A DNA stretch of 64,000 nucleotides from Rhizobium sp. Pop5 (GCF_024721175.1 NZ_CP099400.1:338073-402072), one strand, 5' to 3'; shown: positions 7,441 through 17,022, counted from the stretch's first letter. Notes: generated by a model not told the origin, from the letters alone. Made by a program: numbers and translations.

Positions 7441-8238
7441 ATGCGCCCCGAACTCGAACGCCCCACTTTCGACGGTGCCTTCTGGAGTTCAATCCTGCAC
7501 TCGCGGACCTTCTGGATCCCGCAGGATCATGGCGCTCTTCTCGGTACCTTTACCATCGCCCTCATTCTCTTCGCCTCGATGCTGCTGCTGCCGCGGCTTT
7601 CTGCCCGCCGACGCCGGATATCGGAACTGCACGGCGATAGCTCGGGCAGCACCACGATGATGGATTTCGTGCTCGTCACACCGGTCTTCGTCTTCTTCAT
7701 GTTCGTGGTCTTCCAGTTCACGATCCTGGCGAAAAACCATCTCTTCACCCATTATGCCGCCTATGCGGCGGCGCGCAGCGCCCGCGTCTATTTTTGCCCG
7801 GCCCTGCCGATCACCATCCGGAGCCTCATCGACGCCAAGACTTGCGATGACGATGCAGCCGCCGGCAAGGCCGATCTTGCCGCCCGCCTGGCGCTGATCC
7901 CGGCCGCACCCTACGACCAGCTGAAATGCGTCGGCGCCTGCCAGCCGCCGGAAGAGGCGCTGAAGGCGCTTGCCGATGCCTCGGGGCTCTCGAAGAACTG
8001 GCGCGCGATGCGCAACCAGGCCCGCTACATGTTCGACCCACAGAACGTCACCGTCACCGTCGATCGCGCGCCGATGGCGCTCTACGCCGCCATCAACCGC
8101 ACGCCGCACGTGCCCGTCACCGCCAAGGTGGAAGCGCGTTTCCTGCTGCTCGAATATGCCGGCTGGGTCTTTGCCCGCGGCCAGAGGAAGGACGGACGCT
8201 ACTACACGATTTCGACGGCGGAGGTGAACCTGCTATGA
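7441..8238 (+). CDS. TadE-like pilus assembly protein
   Basis: A 265-aa protein. After a first hydrophobic stretch (residues ~30-50) and a polar segment, it has a TadE-type motif: MMDFVLVTPVFVFFMFVVFQF, a pseudopilin-like helix preceded by SSGST. The rest is extracytoplasmic. TadE/F pseudopilins are minor components of Tad machines. The start at 7441 sits immediately after cpaA, with GAGG in the cpaA stop region. The end overlaps the next gene by four bases (ATGA). Confidence 0.75.
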   Translation: MRPELERPTFDGAFWSSILHSRTFWIPQDHGALLGTFTIALILFASMLLLPRLSARRRRISELHGDSSGSTTMMDFVLVTPVFVFFMFVVFQFTILAKNHLFTHYAAYAAARSARVYFCPALPITIRSLIDAKTCDDDAAAGKADLAARLALIPAAPYDQLKCVGACQPPEEALKALADASGLSKNWRAMRNQARYMFDPQNVTVTVDRAPMALYAAINRTPHVPVTAKVEARFLLLEYAGWVFARGQRKDGRYYTISTAEVNLL

Positions 8239-9878
8239 CCCCGACCTTCATCAAGCGCCTGCATCGCGACCAGCGCGGCTTTCTTTCGCCGATCATCCTC
8301 TACATGACGATCGCGCTCGCGCTGATGATCGTCTGGATCCTGAACACCGGACAGATGATCTATGACAAGCAGCGCACGCAGGACACTGCCGACGCCGCCG
8401 CTCTCGTCCATGCCGACTGGGAAGCACGCTATCTCAACATCATGGCGATGAACAACGTCGCCTCGTCCCAGGCCACCGTGGTCATGGCAACCTCGGTCGC
8501 CTACCAGCTCACGACGGCGGAACTGGCCCTGCGCTCGGGTGTCATTCTGGCGAAACTCGCCGAATATTCCTTCACGGAAGGCTTCGGGCCGGCATCTCTG
8601 CTGCCGCCGCTTCCGCCGATGCCCTATTGCCCCGGCTGGCAAAAGGTCCCGATCGTCGGCGGCATCATCTATGGCGCTTGCCTGGCGTTTCAGGGGTTCC
8701 GCGCGACTGAAGCCACCAAAGCGATCGCATATACCGTGGCGGCGCAAATCAAATACGATCCCTGGGGGCTCATCAACAAGTCCAGTGACATCATCGATGC
8801 GATGAACGACCTGAACGATTACCTCGTGGAAAGCTTCCCCGAGCGCGTCGGCAACGAGGCCCTGCATCTGGTGCGTCTCAATAAATCGGACCACGTCATT
8901 TTCCATCCGCCGTGCGAATCCTGCGGCCAGGCTGGAGAAGGTGCCGGCGGCAACCTGCCGGTGGACCGGGATGGCGTCAATCCAGCCGCTGCCTATACCG
9001 AAATGTGCCTCGCCATGACCTATGGCACCCAGGGGCAGGACCCGCTCCTCATGCGCGGCGAGTTCGCCAATCGCGGCTTCCCCAACGGCAAAGGTCCGCT
9101 GACGGCGGGCGGCGTCGACGGCAGCCATATCCGCGACTGGGTCAATCACGAGAGCGGCATCGACAATCAGCTGGTGGAATTCTACATCTTCTATGAAGCC
9201 TTCGGCCCGGCCTATCTGAGCAAGGTTCCATTCAAGGCGATCGTCGAGCAGTATGCCGGCGATCTGAGTTGGTGGCAGGAGCTGGCGCTCGATGCCAGCT
9301 TCTGGATCGCGGACAAGGTCTTCGGCGTCGGCTTCGGCATCACCAACCCCTTCCAGCTGCCAATCGACGTGCCGCCACGCTATTCCGACTCGCAGACGAA
9401 GAACAAAAACGACTTCACTCGCAAGTTCGACATGATCTGGAACCAGGTCTGCGGCCCGGCGGGCGGTGCGATCTCCGTGGCCGGTGCGAGCCTGCCCGTC
9501 GTCTCTTTCCCGAAGCCCTACTGGCTGAAAGGGCGCATCCCCTTCAACTTCACGCCCTTCGGTGGCGATCAACTCACCGATTACCAGACGCTGGCGATCG
9601 TTTCGCGTGCGCCTCGCGCCAGGCTCCAGGTCCGCCTGTTCAAGGACAAGACGCCGTCCGCCTATGCGCTGGCCCAGAGCTGGGTCCATAACTACACGGC
9701 CTTCGATCTCTACACGCAGGATTGGCTCGCATCGCTTGCGCCCGCGACCCTTGCCGACGATATCGGCGCGGTTTCCAACACCATCAAGCAAAGCCCGGCC
9801 GCCGATAGTTTCACCGGCCTGACGCGCGTCTTCGACCAGGGAGGGGCCAATGCCTGGGCTGCCGTCAACACACACTGA
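8235..9878 (+). CDS. TadG-like pilus protein (Tad N-terminal helix)
   Basis: A 547-aa protein starting with the TadG/Flp-type segment: a charged stretch ending DQRGF, then a hydrophobic helix (LSPIILYMTIALALMIVWIL) and a polar repeat region with QRTQDTADAAAL, the signature of the TadG N-terminus. The long C-terminal part has several aromatic and proline-rich segments and no vWA MIDAS that I can see. The overlap with the upstream gene fixes the start. It is probably envelope-anchored and exposed to the periplasm or outside. Confidence 0.75.
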   Translation: MTPTFIKRLHRDQRGFLSPIILYMTIALALMIVWILNTGQMIYDKQRTQDTADAAALVHADWEARYLNIMAMNNVASSQATVVMATSVAYQLTTAELALRSGVILAKLAEYSFTEGFGPASLLPPLPPMPYCPGWQKVPIVGGIIYGACLAFQGFRATEATKAIAYTVAAQIKYDPWGLINKSSDIIDAMNDLNDYLVESFPERVGNEALHLVRLNKSDHVIFHPPCESCGQAGEGAGGNLPVDRDGVNPAAAYTEMCLAMTYGTQGQDPLLMRGEFANRGFPNGKGPLTAGGVDGSHIRDWVNHESGIDNQLVEFYIFYEAFGPAYLSKVPFKAIVEQYAGDLSWWQELALDASFWIADKVFGVGFGITNPFQLPIDVPPRYSDSQTKNKNDFTRKFDMIWNQVCGPAGGAISVAGASLPVVSFPKPYWLKGRIPFNFTPFGGDQLTDYQTLAIVSRAPRARLQVRLFKDKTPSAYALAQSWVHNYTAFDLYTQDWLASLAPATLADDIGAVSNTIKQSPAADSFTGLTRVFDQGGANAWAAVNTH

Positions 9879-10530
9879 ACATGCAGGCCGCGCTCCGGCT
9901 GGCGGGCTGTTGATGCGGCTGCACCGCGACAGACGCGGTCTTGCCTCGATCGAATTCGTGCTCGCCGCGCCTGTTATCCTGCTGATCGTGATTTTCGTCA
10001 TTCACGCGAACCGGATTTCCACCAAGAAGGTCGCAACCATGCTCGCCATGCGCAACGCCGCCTTTGCCGAAGCCAATGGGCTCAACTGCACCTCCGACTT
10101 CTCGAACGTCTTTCCGATCCCGGCCTTGCCAGCCCTGCCGGGGGGCGACGCCATGAACTGCTCGCGCACGCCGTCGCATGAAGGCGATGGCGATCCGCAG
10201 CGCACCTTTGTCTGGGACGATGTGCAGAACACTCTCAAGAGCAATGGCCGCGACTTCGGCGACATGGTCGGCGACCTCGCCAACGAGAAGCCGCAGTTGG
10301 TCACCGCAACGGCCGACCGCGTCTACAAGTTCAGGGATTCCGACGATCTCGATACCATCCGGAGCATCCGCTGGAAGGATGCATTCACGGTGAACGACTC
10401 GACGCTCTTTGCCTCCCACAACAACGACACCACCCGCCGAGGCTACGATCCGACGCTCCGCCGGGAGATCCGCGACGTGGCCAGCGATTCCGGCGATCTC
10501 TTCGACGGCGTCTTTCCGGGAGCGAAATAA
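9850..10530 (+). CDS. TadE-like minor pseudopilin
   Basis: A 226-aa protein whose helix begins DRRGLASIEFVLAAPVILLI. This is a classical TadE motif with Gly-Leu-Ala-Ser-Ile-Glu, where the +5-like Glu is conserved in type IV pilins. The start at 9850 has a strong ribosome site (GGGAGGGG) and overlaps the end of the preceding gene; an internal ATG at 9913, just before the charged leader, is an alternative. The C-terminal 170 residues are soluble and unassigned. Confidence 0.8.
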   Translation: MPGLPSTHTEHAGRAPAGGLLMRLHRDRRGLASIEFVLAAPVILLIVIFVIHANRISTKKVATMLAMRNAAFAEANGLNCTSDFSNVFPIPALPALPGGDAMNCSRTPSHEGDGDPQRTFVWDDVQNTLKSNGRDFGDMVGDLANEKPQLVTATADRVYKFRDSDDLDTIRSIRWKDAFTVNDSTLFASHNNDTTRRGYDPTLRREIRDVASDSGDLFDGVFPGAK

Positions 10531-10531
10531 G

Positions 10532-11461
10532 ATGGGAAAAGGTGCGCGCATCTCTCTTCGCCTCATCGGCCATCTCGTCGGCTTGATTTTGGTTGTCGGG
10601 TGCGCGGCCGCGATCATGGCCAAACCCGGCCATGCCGAGGTCTACAAGGATTTCAAGGCGACGCTGAATTCAATGTTGGCAGGCATTCTCGGCGCACCCG
10701 AACGCTCGCCGCGCGACCTCATCATCAACGGCCAGCCGTTGCAGTTCACGCCCTATCAGAGCGATCGCAGCATTTCCGACATTACCGACGAATGGCTGCG
10801 GGTGCTGGCTGCCAATACCCGGCCCGCCATGCCGAGGAGCAACGACAAGGAAGAACTGACCGCCGTCATCGCCGCCAACATGCTGATTGTTCCGAAGACG
10901 AGCCGCATCCGCGACGATCTCGCCGTGGTCGTGCGTTTCTTCGATGGCGATGGTGAGGCCGCGCTTGACTATCTCAGACGGCAGGACCCTGCGAACCCGT
11001 CGGCACGGGCGCCCATTCCCGGCGTGTCGATCATGATCCGCCGGGCCACCGATGCGCCGACGACCGAGGTGCTGATGACCCGCTTTGACGACGTCGCTGC
11101 GACATTGCCGGCATTCGCGGCTCCCGCCGATGTCAGTAAACTGCCGATGTCGCTGCGCCCGCCGGCCGGCGTAGAGGTGCTGAGCGATATCGGCGACCAT
11201 GACGAGGGCCACATGTCGCGCACGGTTGTGTCGAAGGGCACGCTGTCTGCGGCGCGCTGGTCGGATACGCGGGCCGATCTTCTCACCCGCGACGGCTTCA
11301 CCATCGAGACCCCACCGGCGCAGCGCGGCGGCGTCACCGCCCTTTATGGTCGGCGCGGCAGCGTCGAGGCCAATGTTCTCTACACCAGAAGCAAGAGCGA
11401 CGGCAGGACCGTCGAGGTCGTTCAAATCAGGCAACCCTTCGTCGAAGGAACTACACCATGA
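10532..11461 (+). CDS. Secreted protein of the Tad locus, unknown function
   Basis: A 309-aa protein with an N-terminal signal or anchor (residues ~10-33, ending KPGHAE) and a soluble remainder. I do not recognise a domain. Its place between the TadE-like protein and CpaB, with a one-base gap upstream and a four-base ATGA overlap with cpaB, makes it part of the pilus operon. It could be a periplasmic chaperone or pilotin for this variant machine, but nothing in the sequence decides that. Confidence 0.7.
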   Translation: MGKGARISLRLIGHLVGLILVVGCAAAIMAKPGHAEVYKDFKATLNSMLAGILGAPERSPRDLIINGQPLQFTPYQSDRSISDITDEWLRVLAANTRPAMPRSNDKEELTAVIAANMLIVPKTSRIRDDLAVVVRFFDGDGEAALDYLRRQDPANPSARAPIPGVSIMIRRATDAPTTEVLMTRFDDVAATLPAFAAPADVSKLPMSLRPPAGVEVLSDIGDHDEGHMSRTVVSKGTLSAARWSDTRADLLTRDGFTIETPPAQRGGVTALYGRRGSVEANVLYTRSKSDGRTVEVVQIRQPFVEGTTP

Positions 11462-12396
11462 ACTGGAAGCTCATCGCGGCAGTCATCGTCGGGCTCATCA
11501 CGGGCGTTCTGCTTTACTTCTGGACCGAGAGCGTCAAGAACGAGCAGGTGGCCTATGCCTTCATGCGCCTCCAGCCCGACCGGAAGGTGACGAGAGGACA
11601 GGCGATCACGCCCGACATGCTCGCCGAACCGGTCATGCTGCCGGAAAGCTTCGGGGCCTTGGCCAAGCTCGCCGTGCCTGCGGCGAGCGCCTATCAGGAA
11701 TGGCTGAAGGACCGGACGGCGGCGGCCGACATTCCCGCAGGCTCGGTGCTGCTCTTTCAATATTTCGACGATACCGACGGCGGACGCCTGACGACCATGA
11801 TCGCGCCCGGCAAGCGTGCGTTGACCCTTCCCGTCAATGCGGCCGCGGCGGTCGGCCACTTCGTCGAGCCGGGCAGCTATGTCGATATCCTCGGCACGGT
11901 CGATGAGCCGGTCGAGCCCGTGGCGCCTGTCGCCGCGACCCAGCCTGGAGCTCCCGGCCAGCCTCCCGCCGCTCCCGGACAAGCGCCCGTTGCAGCCGGG
12001 CAGCCGCAGGCTCCGGCCCAGCCGCAGTCGCCGGTCGAGCAGATGCTGAAGAACTATCTGACCCAATATCCCGGGGCCGATGAGAATGACGTCAACGCTT
12101 ACCGCAAACAGGCGCAGGATTATAAGCTCGGTATCAGTTCGCGCACGCGCGTCGTCACCCGCACCTTCCTGCAGAACGTCAAAGTGCTGGCCGTCGGCGC
12201 GGCAACGACGGCCGAGGGTGCCGTTACCAAGGCCAATAGCACCTACAACAACGTGACCGTCGAAGTGACGCCGGCGGAAGCCGAAATGCTGATTTTCGCC
12301 ATGGGCCAGTCGAACGGCAGCCTCAACCTCGTGCTGCGCAATCCCGCCGACAATACGGTTCAGGATCTGCCGAGCATCAACTGGACGCGCATGTGA
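11458..12396 (+). CDS. cpaB: CpaB/RcpC-like pilus assembly protein
   Basis: A 312-aa protein with an N-terminal membrane helix (IAAVIVGLITGVLLYFW), then an SAF-like domain (QAITPDMLAEPVMLPES) and an RcpC/CpaB region (ALTLPVNAAAAVGHFVEPGSYVDIL is split by a Pro/Gln/Ala-rich insert around residues 150-195). CpaB bridges the inner membrane and the outer-membrane secretin. That is notable because no secretin gene (cpaC/rcpA) is seen in this window. The start overlaps the preceding stop. Confidence 0.85.
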   Translation: MNWKLIAAVIVGLITGVLLYFWTESVKNEQVAYAFMRLQPDRKVTRGQAITPDMLAEPVMLPESFGALAKLAVPAASAYQEWLKDRTAAADIPAGSVLLFQYFDDTDGGRLTTMIAPGKRALTLPVNAAAAVGHFVEPGSYVDILGTVDEPVEPVAPVAATQPGAPGQPPAAPGQAPVAAGQPQAPAQPQSPVEQMLKNYLTQYPGADENDVNAYRKQAQDYKLGISSRTRVVTRTFLQNVKVLAVGAATTAEGAVTKANSTYNNVTVEVTPAEAEMLIFAMGQSNGSLNLVLRNPADNTVQDLPSINWTRM

Positions 12397-12417
12397 CGAT
12401 CGCCGAGGGAGTGAGCC

Positions 12418-14316
12418 ATGCTGTTGAAGATTTCCTATGAGGACGGCAGCGGGCGGGAGGTAATCCCGCTTTCTTCGAACGAGACCTATTTCGTCGGCGA
12501 AAGCAGTACGCTTTCGCTTCCCGCCGGCGCCGGCGTCGTGCGACTGCGCGGCAGCCATGTCTCCTCGCCGCAATTCGTGCTGCGCAAGTCCGGCCAGGGA
12601 TGGTCGGTGCAGCATCACGGCCGCAACCCGACGCGCGTCGACGACCAGCCGCTTCGCGCCGGCACGCCGGTCGCGGTATCGGCCGGCATGTCGATCTGGG
12701 TGCCGAACGTCACGATCGAACTGGTCGAGCCGACCGCCGCTCCCGAGGCCGTCACGCAGTTTCCCGATCAGGAACGCGTGCTCGCCCTGCAGATGGAAAT
12801 CCACGAGCGGCTGCTGAAGGATACGCAATATGACCGGTTGGTGAAATCCTCCGATTTCGGTCGCGAGGAGACGCGAAGCCGCATTCGCGAACGCCTCGAC
12901 ATGTTCATCAAGGAAGCGCTCGACGCCGCGCCGCAGGACCTCGTCATCCTCGTCATCAGAAACGCTGTCTATCGTTGGCTCGCAAAACGCATCGCCCGCA
13001 CGACGCGGCGCGACGCCTCGTCGAATGCGGCGGCGCTGATCCGCGAAGAGCAGGAGAACCGCCGCCTCTTCGATGTCGGCAAGGCGCTGATCTCGGCCCT
13101 GCAATTGAAGCTCAATTTCGAATCCACCCGCTCCGATTTCGCCCAGCTCGACTCGCGTTTCAGCGCTGCCTTCCAGGCGAGGCAGGCCCTGTTCAACGCC
13201 GGCGACCGGTACGAGATTGCCCATGCGCACCTGCGCTCCAATATCGAGGAGCTGATGTACCGCTGGGGCACGATTTCCGAACTCATGGATCTCGATGTCA
13301 TCTCGGAAATCATGGTGACGCGCTACGACGAGATCTATGTGGAAAAATTCGGCCTGCTGGAGCGCTATCCCTTCGCCTTCGCCAATGAGCGGCAGTTGAT
13401 GAAGGTGATCGAGCGCATCGCCGTCGATTCCAACCGCTCGATCAACGAGAGCGAGGCGATGGCCGACTTCCGCATGCCTGACGGCTCGCGCGTCAACGCC
13501 GTCATTCCGCCGCTGGCGGTGAGAGGCGCCTGCCTGACCATCCGCAAATTCGGCGGCAAGTCGCGGCTCGACATCAGCAAGTTGGTCACCGCAGGCGCGC
13601 TCAGCGAACCGATGCGCGCCTTCCTGGAGGCTGCCGTTCGGGCTCGCAAGAACATCGTCGTTTCTGGCGGCACCGGCTCCGGCAAGACGACGCTGCTGAA
13701 CAGCCTCTCGCAGTTCATCCCCGTCGGCGAGCGCGTCGTCGCCGTCGAAGATACATCCGAACTGCAGCTCGACGGCATCCATGTCGTCTATCTGCAATCG
13801 CGGCCGAAGACGGCGGAGTCGGAAACAAGCGTCACCATCCGCGACCTCGTGCGCAATGCGCTGCGCATGCGCCCCGACCGCATCATTGTCGGCGAATGCC
13901 GCGGTGCCGAGGCGATCGACATGCTGCAGGCGATGAACACCGGCCACGCCGGCTCGATGACGACGGCGCATGCGAACACGCCGCAGGATATGATGACCCG
14001 TCTGGAAGTGATGGTGCTGCAGGGTCAGAGCTCACTGCCCGTCATGGCGATCCGCCAGCAGATCGTCGCCGCCGTCGAGCTCGTCGTGCAATTGAACCGC
14101 CTGGAGAACGGCCGGCGCGCCGTCACCGAAATCTCGGAGGTGATCGGCATCGATCCGGATACCGGCCTCGTCATCGTCGAGCCGATCTTCAATCTCGTCG
14201 GCCGCGCCGGCGGACAGGCGGTGCATGCCTTTACCGGTTATCTGCCGAGCTTCGTCGCCGAACTCGTGGAGTTCGGCGAAGACGGCGAGATCGAGAAACT
14301 CGATATGTTCGTTTAG
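12418..14316 (+). CDS. FHA-like domain fused to CpaF/TadA secretion ATPase
   Basis: A 632-aa protein. Residues ~1-105 resemble an FHA fold (LRGSHVSSPQFVLR, then WSVQHHGRNPTRVDD), a module that usually reads phosphothreonine. The rest is a full CpaF/TadA ATPase: Walker A GGTGSGKTT near residue 420, Asp/Walker B region, and MTTAHANTP His box. Most CpaF proteins lack an N-terminal FHA. A second FHA protein is encoded at 16147, so phospho-dependent or FHA-FHA interaction may control this machine. A strong ribosome site (GAGGGAGTGA) precedes the ATG. The pilus motor role is secure; the FHA function is inference. Confidence 0.85.
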   Translation: MLLKISYEDGSGREVIPLSSNETYFVGESSTLSLPAGAGVVRLRGSHVSSPQFVLRKSGQGWSVQHHGRNPTRVDDQPLRAGTPVAVSAGMSIWVPNVTIELVEPTAAPEAVTQFPDQERVLALQMEIHERLLKDTQYDRLVKSSDFGREETRSRIRERLDMFIKEALDAAPQDLVILVIRNAVYRWLAKRIARTTRRDASSNAAALIREEQENRRLFDVGKALISALQLKLNFESTRSDFAQLDSRFSAAFQARQALFNAGDRYEIAHAHLRSNIEELMYRWGTISELMDLDVISEIMVTRYDEIYVEKFGLLERYPFAFANERQLMKVIERIAVDSNRSINESEAMADFRMPDGSRVNAVIPPLAVRGACLTIRKFGGKSRLDISKLVTAGALSEPMRAFLEAAVRARKNIVVSGGTGSGKTTLLNSLSQFIPVGERVVAVEDTSELQLDGIHVVYLQSRPKTAESETSVTIRDLVRNALRMRPDRIIVGECRGAEAIDMLQAMNTGHAGSMTTAHANTPQDMMTRLEVMVLQGQSSLPVMAIRQQIVAAVELVVQLNRLENGRRAVTEISEVIGIDPDTGLVIVEPIFNLVGRAGGQAVHAFTGYLPSFVAELVEFGEDGEIEKLDMFV

Positions 14317-14353
14317 AGCGGCTCAGGTTTTCGCTGAAGCGCAGAACCGCTCT
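14315..14353 (+). repeat. AGAGCGG/CCGCTCT hairpin between ATPase and tadB genes
   Basis: An inverted repeat with 7-bp arms and a nested CGCT/AGCG stem, followed by a T-rich stretch (AAGCTTTTGTTTTT). It overlaps the stop codon of the ATPase gene. Palindromes of this kind are common between rhizobial genes. It may act as a partial terminator that lowers expression of tadB and tadC relative to upstream genes. Confidence 0.55.
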
Positions 14354-14378
14354 AAGCTTTTGTTTTTAGGGGGAAGCC

Positions 14379-15242
14379 ATGAATATCAGCATCCTGCAGA
14401 TCTTTACGGTCGTCCTCGGCGCGGCGACGGCGGGGCTGCTCGTCTGGGGAGCGCCGGTGCGCTGGCCGGCGCCGCTGCTGCGGGCGACCGAGCGGGATAT
14501 CGCGCTCGCCAGCGAGGCGGCACAGGTCTTCGGGCGCGACGCCGTTCCGCCCTATACGATGATCCTCGCCTACCTCATCACGGCGGTCGTCGTCTTCCTG
14601 ATCATTTGGCTGATCTTCGGCCCGATCTTCGGCATCGTCGTCGCAATCCCGGTCGCGTTCTTCCTGCCGAAGGCGACGATCCGCTATTTCCTGCAGCGCC
14701 GCTGGCTGCAAATCGAATCCCAGCTCCCCTATGCGGTCGACCAGATCGTCTCGGCGGTGCGCACAGGTAAACCGCTCGCCGTCGCCGTCAATGCGGTGGC
14801 CGATACCGGCCAGATGCCGGCCTCGCGCGAGTTCGAGCGCATCGCCCGCGAACAGAAGCTTGGCATCGGACTGGTCGAGGCGCTGGACCGGCACGGCCGC
14901 AACGTGCCGAGCCTGCACTTCAAGATGGTTGATGCGGCCCTTGGCCTCTTTGCCCGCCAGGGCGGTGACATTTCCGAGCCGCTGACGGAAATGTCGAAAT
15001 CCTTCAAGGAAATATGGAAGCTCGACCAGAAGATCACGACCTCGTCGTCTCAGGCGCGTATGAATTTCCGAGTCGTCAACGGCGGCGCGCTCTTCATGAT
15101 CCTGATGATCTTCTTCGGCCAGCCGGAGCTGATCGACAAGGTGTTCGGCAATGCCATCGGCATCGTCATCGCGATCGTTGGCGCCATCCTTTATGCCACC
15201 GGCTTCTTCTGGATGCGCTCGATGATGAAGGTGTCGGTATGA
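14379..15242 (+). CDS. tadB: TadB-like pilus platform protein
   Basis: A 287-aa inner-membrane protein of the GspF/T2SSF family. It has an N-terminal helix, a second pair around residues 55-90, a soluble GspF domain (PYAVDQIVSAVRTGKPL...), and two C-terminal helices. With TadC it forms the platform on which the ATPase acts. The ATG has a strong GGGGGGAAG ribosome site. Its stop overlaps the start of tadC. Confidence 0.88.
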   Translation: MNISILQIFTVVLGAATAGLLVWGAPVRWPAPLLRATERDIALASEAAQVFGRDAVPPYTMILAYLITAVVVFLIIWLIFGPIFGIVVAIPVAFFLPKATIRYFLQRRWLQIESQLPYAVDQIVSAVRTGKPLAVAVNAVADTGQMPASREFERIAREQKLGIGLVEALDRHGRNVPSLHFKMVDAALGLFARQGGDISEPLTEMSKSFKEIWKLDQKITTSSSQARMNFRVVNGGALFMILMIFFGQPELIDKVFGNAIGIVIAIVGAILYATGFFWMRSMMKVSV

Positions 15243-16144
15243 TGTCCGAGATCCCTCTTGGCCCCATCGTCATCGTCCTTGCCGGCATCACCGCGGCGCT
15301 GTTCGTCTGGTGGATCGGCGATCTCCTCGGCAGCATCCAGGTCGTTCGCCGCACGGCAGGCGGCGACGGGCCGCCGCCGAATGTCGTCGACAGCATCGGG
15401 ATGCGCACGCCGGTTGAATTCGTGCTGCGGCATTTCGAGCCGCTTCTCGCCGATTTCGGCGCGCAGCTCGAGCAGAAGCTGATCTATGGCGGCCGGCCCT
15501 TCGGTGGCGTGACGGGCCGGGAATATATCGCGCTTCTCGTCGTTCTCAGCCTCTTCGGCTTCGTGCTGCTCGGCGTGCTGTTCGGCATTGCGAGCGGCAG
15601 CGCGTTCGGCGGGCTCGCGGCGGGCCTGATCCTCGGCTTTATTCCCGCCATCTATTTTTGGGTCGTCGCCGACGACAAGATGCAGGACCGCAAGGAGCGC
15701 ATCTCCCGCGAATTTCCCTACTTTCTCGATCTTGTCGTCATGACGCAGCAGGCGCAGGCGACCTTGCCGGAAAGCCTGAGGCTTTATGCCGAGGCCGCGC
15801 CCGGCACCGTCATGAGCGAGGAGATCGAACAGACGCTGAAGGACGTGGCGCTCGGCACCGGCATGATCGAGGCGCTTCAGCGCCTGGAGCGGCGCATGAC
15901 CGCCGAGGAGGTCGTGCGCGTCATCCGCGCTGTCATCCAGGGCGAGGTCGAAGGCAGTAACCGCGTCGAGTTGCTGCGCGAACATGCGCGCGATCTGCGC
16001 TTCCGCCGCTGGGAAAAGGCGGACAGGGCGAGTGAAAAGCTGAAAGCCAAGATCGTCATGCCGGCGATGATGATCGTCGTGTCGATCCTGCTTCTGGTGC
16101 TGGCGCCGGCAATTGTCGAGATGATGTCGAGTGGGATGTTCTGA
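15239..16144 (+). CDS. tadC: TadC-like pilus platform protein
   Basis: A 301-aa GspF-family membrane protein paralogous to TadB. It has an N-terminal helix, a central pair of helices (residues ~95-145), a soluble domain containing FPYFLDLVVMTQQAQATLPESL, and a C-terminal helix (MPAMMIVVSILLLVLAPAI). The start at 15239 overlaps the tadB stop (ATGA); an ATG one codon later is equally possible. Only two bases separate it from the next gene. Confidence 0.88.
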   Translation: MMSEIPLGPIVIVLAGITAALFVWWIGDLLGSIQVVRRTAGGDGPPPNVVDSIGMRTPVEFVLRHFEPLLADFGAQLEQKLIYGGRPFGGVTGREYIALLVVLSLFGFVLLGVLFGIASGSAFGGLAAGLILGFIPAIYFWVVADDKMQDRKERISREFPYFLDLVVMTQQAQATLPESLRLYAEAAPGTVMSEEIEQTLKDVALGTGMIEALQRLERRMTAEEVVRVIRAVIQGEVEGSNRVELLREHARDLRFRRWEKADRASEKLKAKIVMPAMMIVVSILLLVLAPAIVEMMSSGMF

Positions 16145-16146
16145 CC

Positions 16147-17022
16147 ATGGCCTTTTCCTTTTTTCGCGGAAACAAACCAAGCCTTCTGCAGACCGGTCCC
16201 GGCGGCCAGAGCCGCAGCCACGTGCTCGACCGCCCCGAAATGTCGATCGGGCGGGCGGCCAATGCCGACATCGTCGTCGACGATCCCTTTCTGGCGCCGA
16301 TCCATGCGCGCATCGAAAAGCAGAGCGACGGCGGTTTCATCATCCGCCGCATGGGGCTGAACCCGATCATGCTGCGCGGCGAGGCGCTGCTGCAGACGGC
16401 TTCGCTGAAGGCTGGCGACAGCTTTCGCCTCGGCAAGGATGTCGAATTCCAATTCGTCGAGAAGGCGCCTGCCAAGGAGGTGCCGAAAAAGGAGGCGTCC
16501 AAGACAAGCGGCGAGAAGCCGAAAAAGCCTCTCTTCAAGCAGCCGGCCTTCCTCGCCGGCATGGGCGTCGTCTATCTCGCCATCGTCGGCATCATCGGTT
16601 ACGTGATCCTCTCCGGCGGCGGGAGCGCTGAGAGCGGCCCGACGGCGGAGCGCATCAATGCGGAAGCCGCCCGCATCCCGACATGCATCAAGAACGCAAG
16701 GCGCATGCGCCAGGTTTCCGAGCAAAGCTTCAACGGTGCCGTCGGCGGCCGTGTCGGGCGGGACGGCGACGTGACCTATGCCGCCCTTTCTCTGGCGACG
16801 GAGCCTTCCGATGACGCCGCGCTGGCAAAAGCCGCCGAGCCGATCGTCGAGGCCTATAAGCGCACGGCGCTCGCAGCACTCACCTCGGAAAACCGCGGCA
16901 ACAAGACGCTGGCGCTGAGCCTCTACCAGCAGACCTACGACCTCGTTCCCGACGTCAACTGCTCCGCGGCGCGTTTCGCTCTGCAGCGGCGGGCAGCCAT
17001 GAAGCCCCCGGCCCGTCGGTGA
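16147..17022 (+). CDS. FHA-domain membrane protein of the Tad locus
   Basis: A 291-aa protein. Residues ~20-105 form an FHA domain with the usual core (MSIGRAANADIVVDDP, then PIHARIEK). A Lys-rich linker follows, then one membrane helix at ~135-155 (MGVVYLAIVGIIGYVIL) and a periplasmic C-terminal domain of ~130 residues with conserved Cys. The FHA end is cytosolic. It is the last gene of the pilus operon and a likely partner of the FHA-fused ATPase. No active Ser/Thr kinase is seen nearby; the kinase-like protein at 20081 lacks catalytic residues. Confidence 0.8.
   Translation: MAFSFFRGNKPSLLQTGPGGQSRSHVLDRPEMSIGRAANADIVVDDPFLAPIHARIEKQSDGGFIIRRMGLNPIMLRGEALLQTASLKAGDSFRLGKDVEFQFVEKAPAKEVPKKEASKTSGEKPKKPLFKQPAFLAGMGVVYLAIVGIIGYVILSGGGSAESGPTAERINAEAARIPTCIKNARRMRQVSEQSFNGAVGGRVGRDGDVTYAALSLATEPSDDAALAKAAEPIVEAYKRTALAALTSENRGNKTLALSLYQQTYDLVPDVNCSAARFALQRRAAMKPPARR

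Noticed and set aside
8202..10001. Long open frame antisense to the TadG-like gene
   Set aside because: It is a shadow of high-GC coding sequence, with Arg/Gly/Asp-rich content, no domain and no ribosome site.
11422..13971. 849-codon open frame antisense to cpaB and the FHA-ATPase
   Set aside because: The sense strand encodes two clear families with overlapping starts; the antisense product has no recognisable fold.
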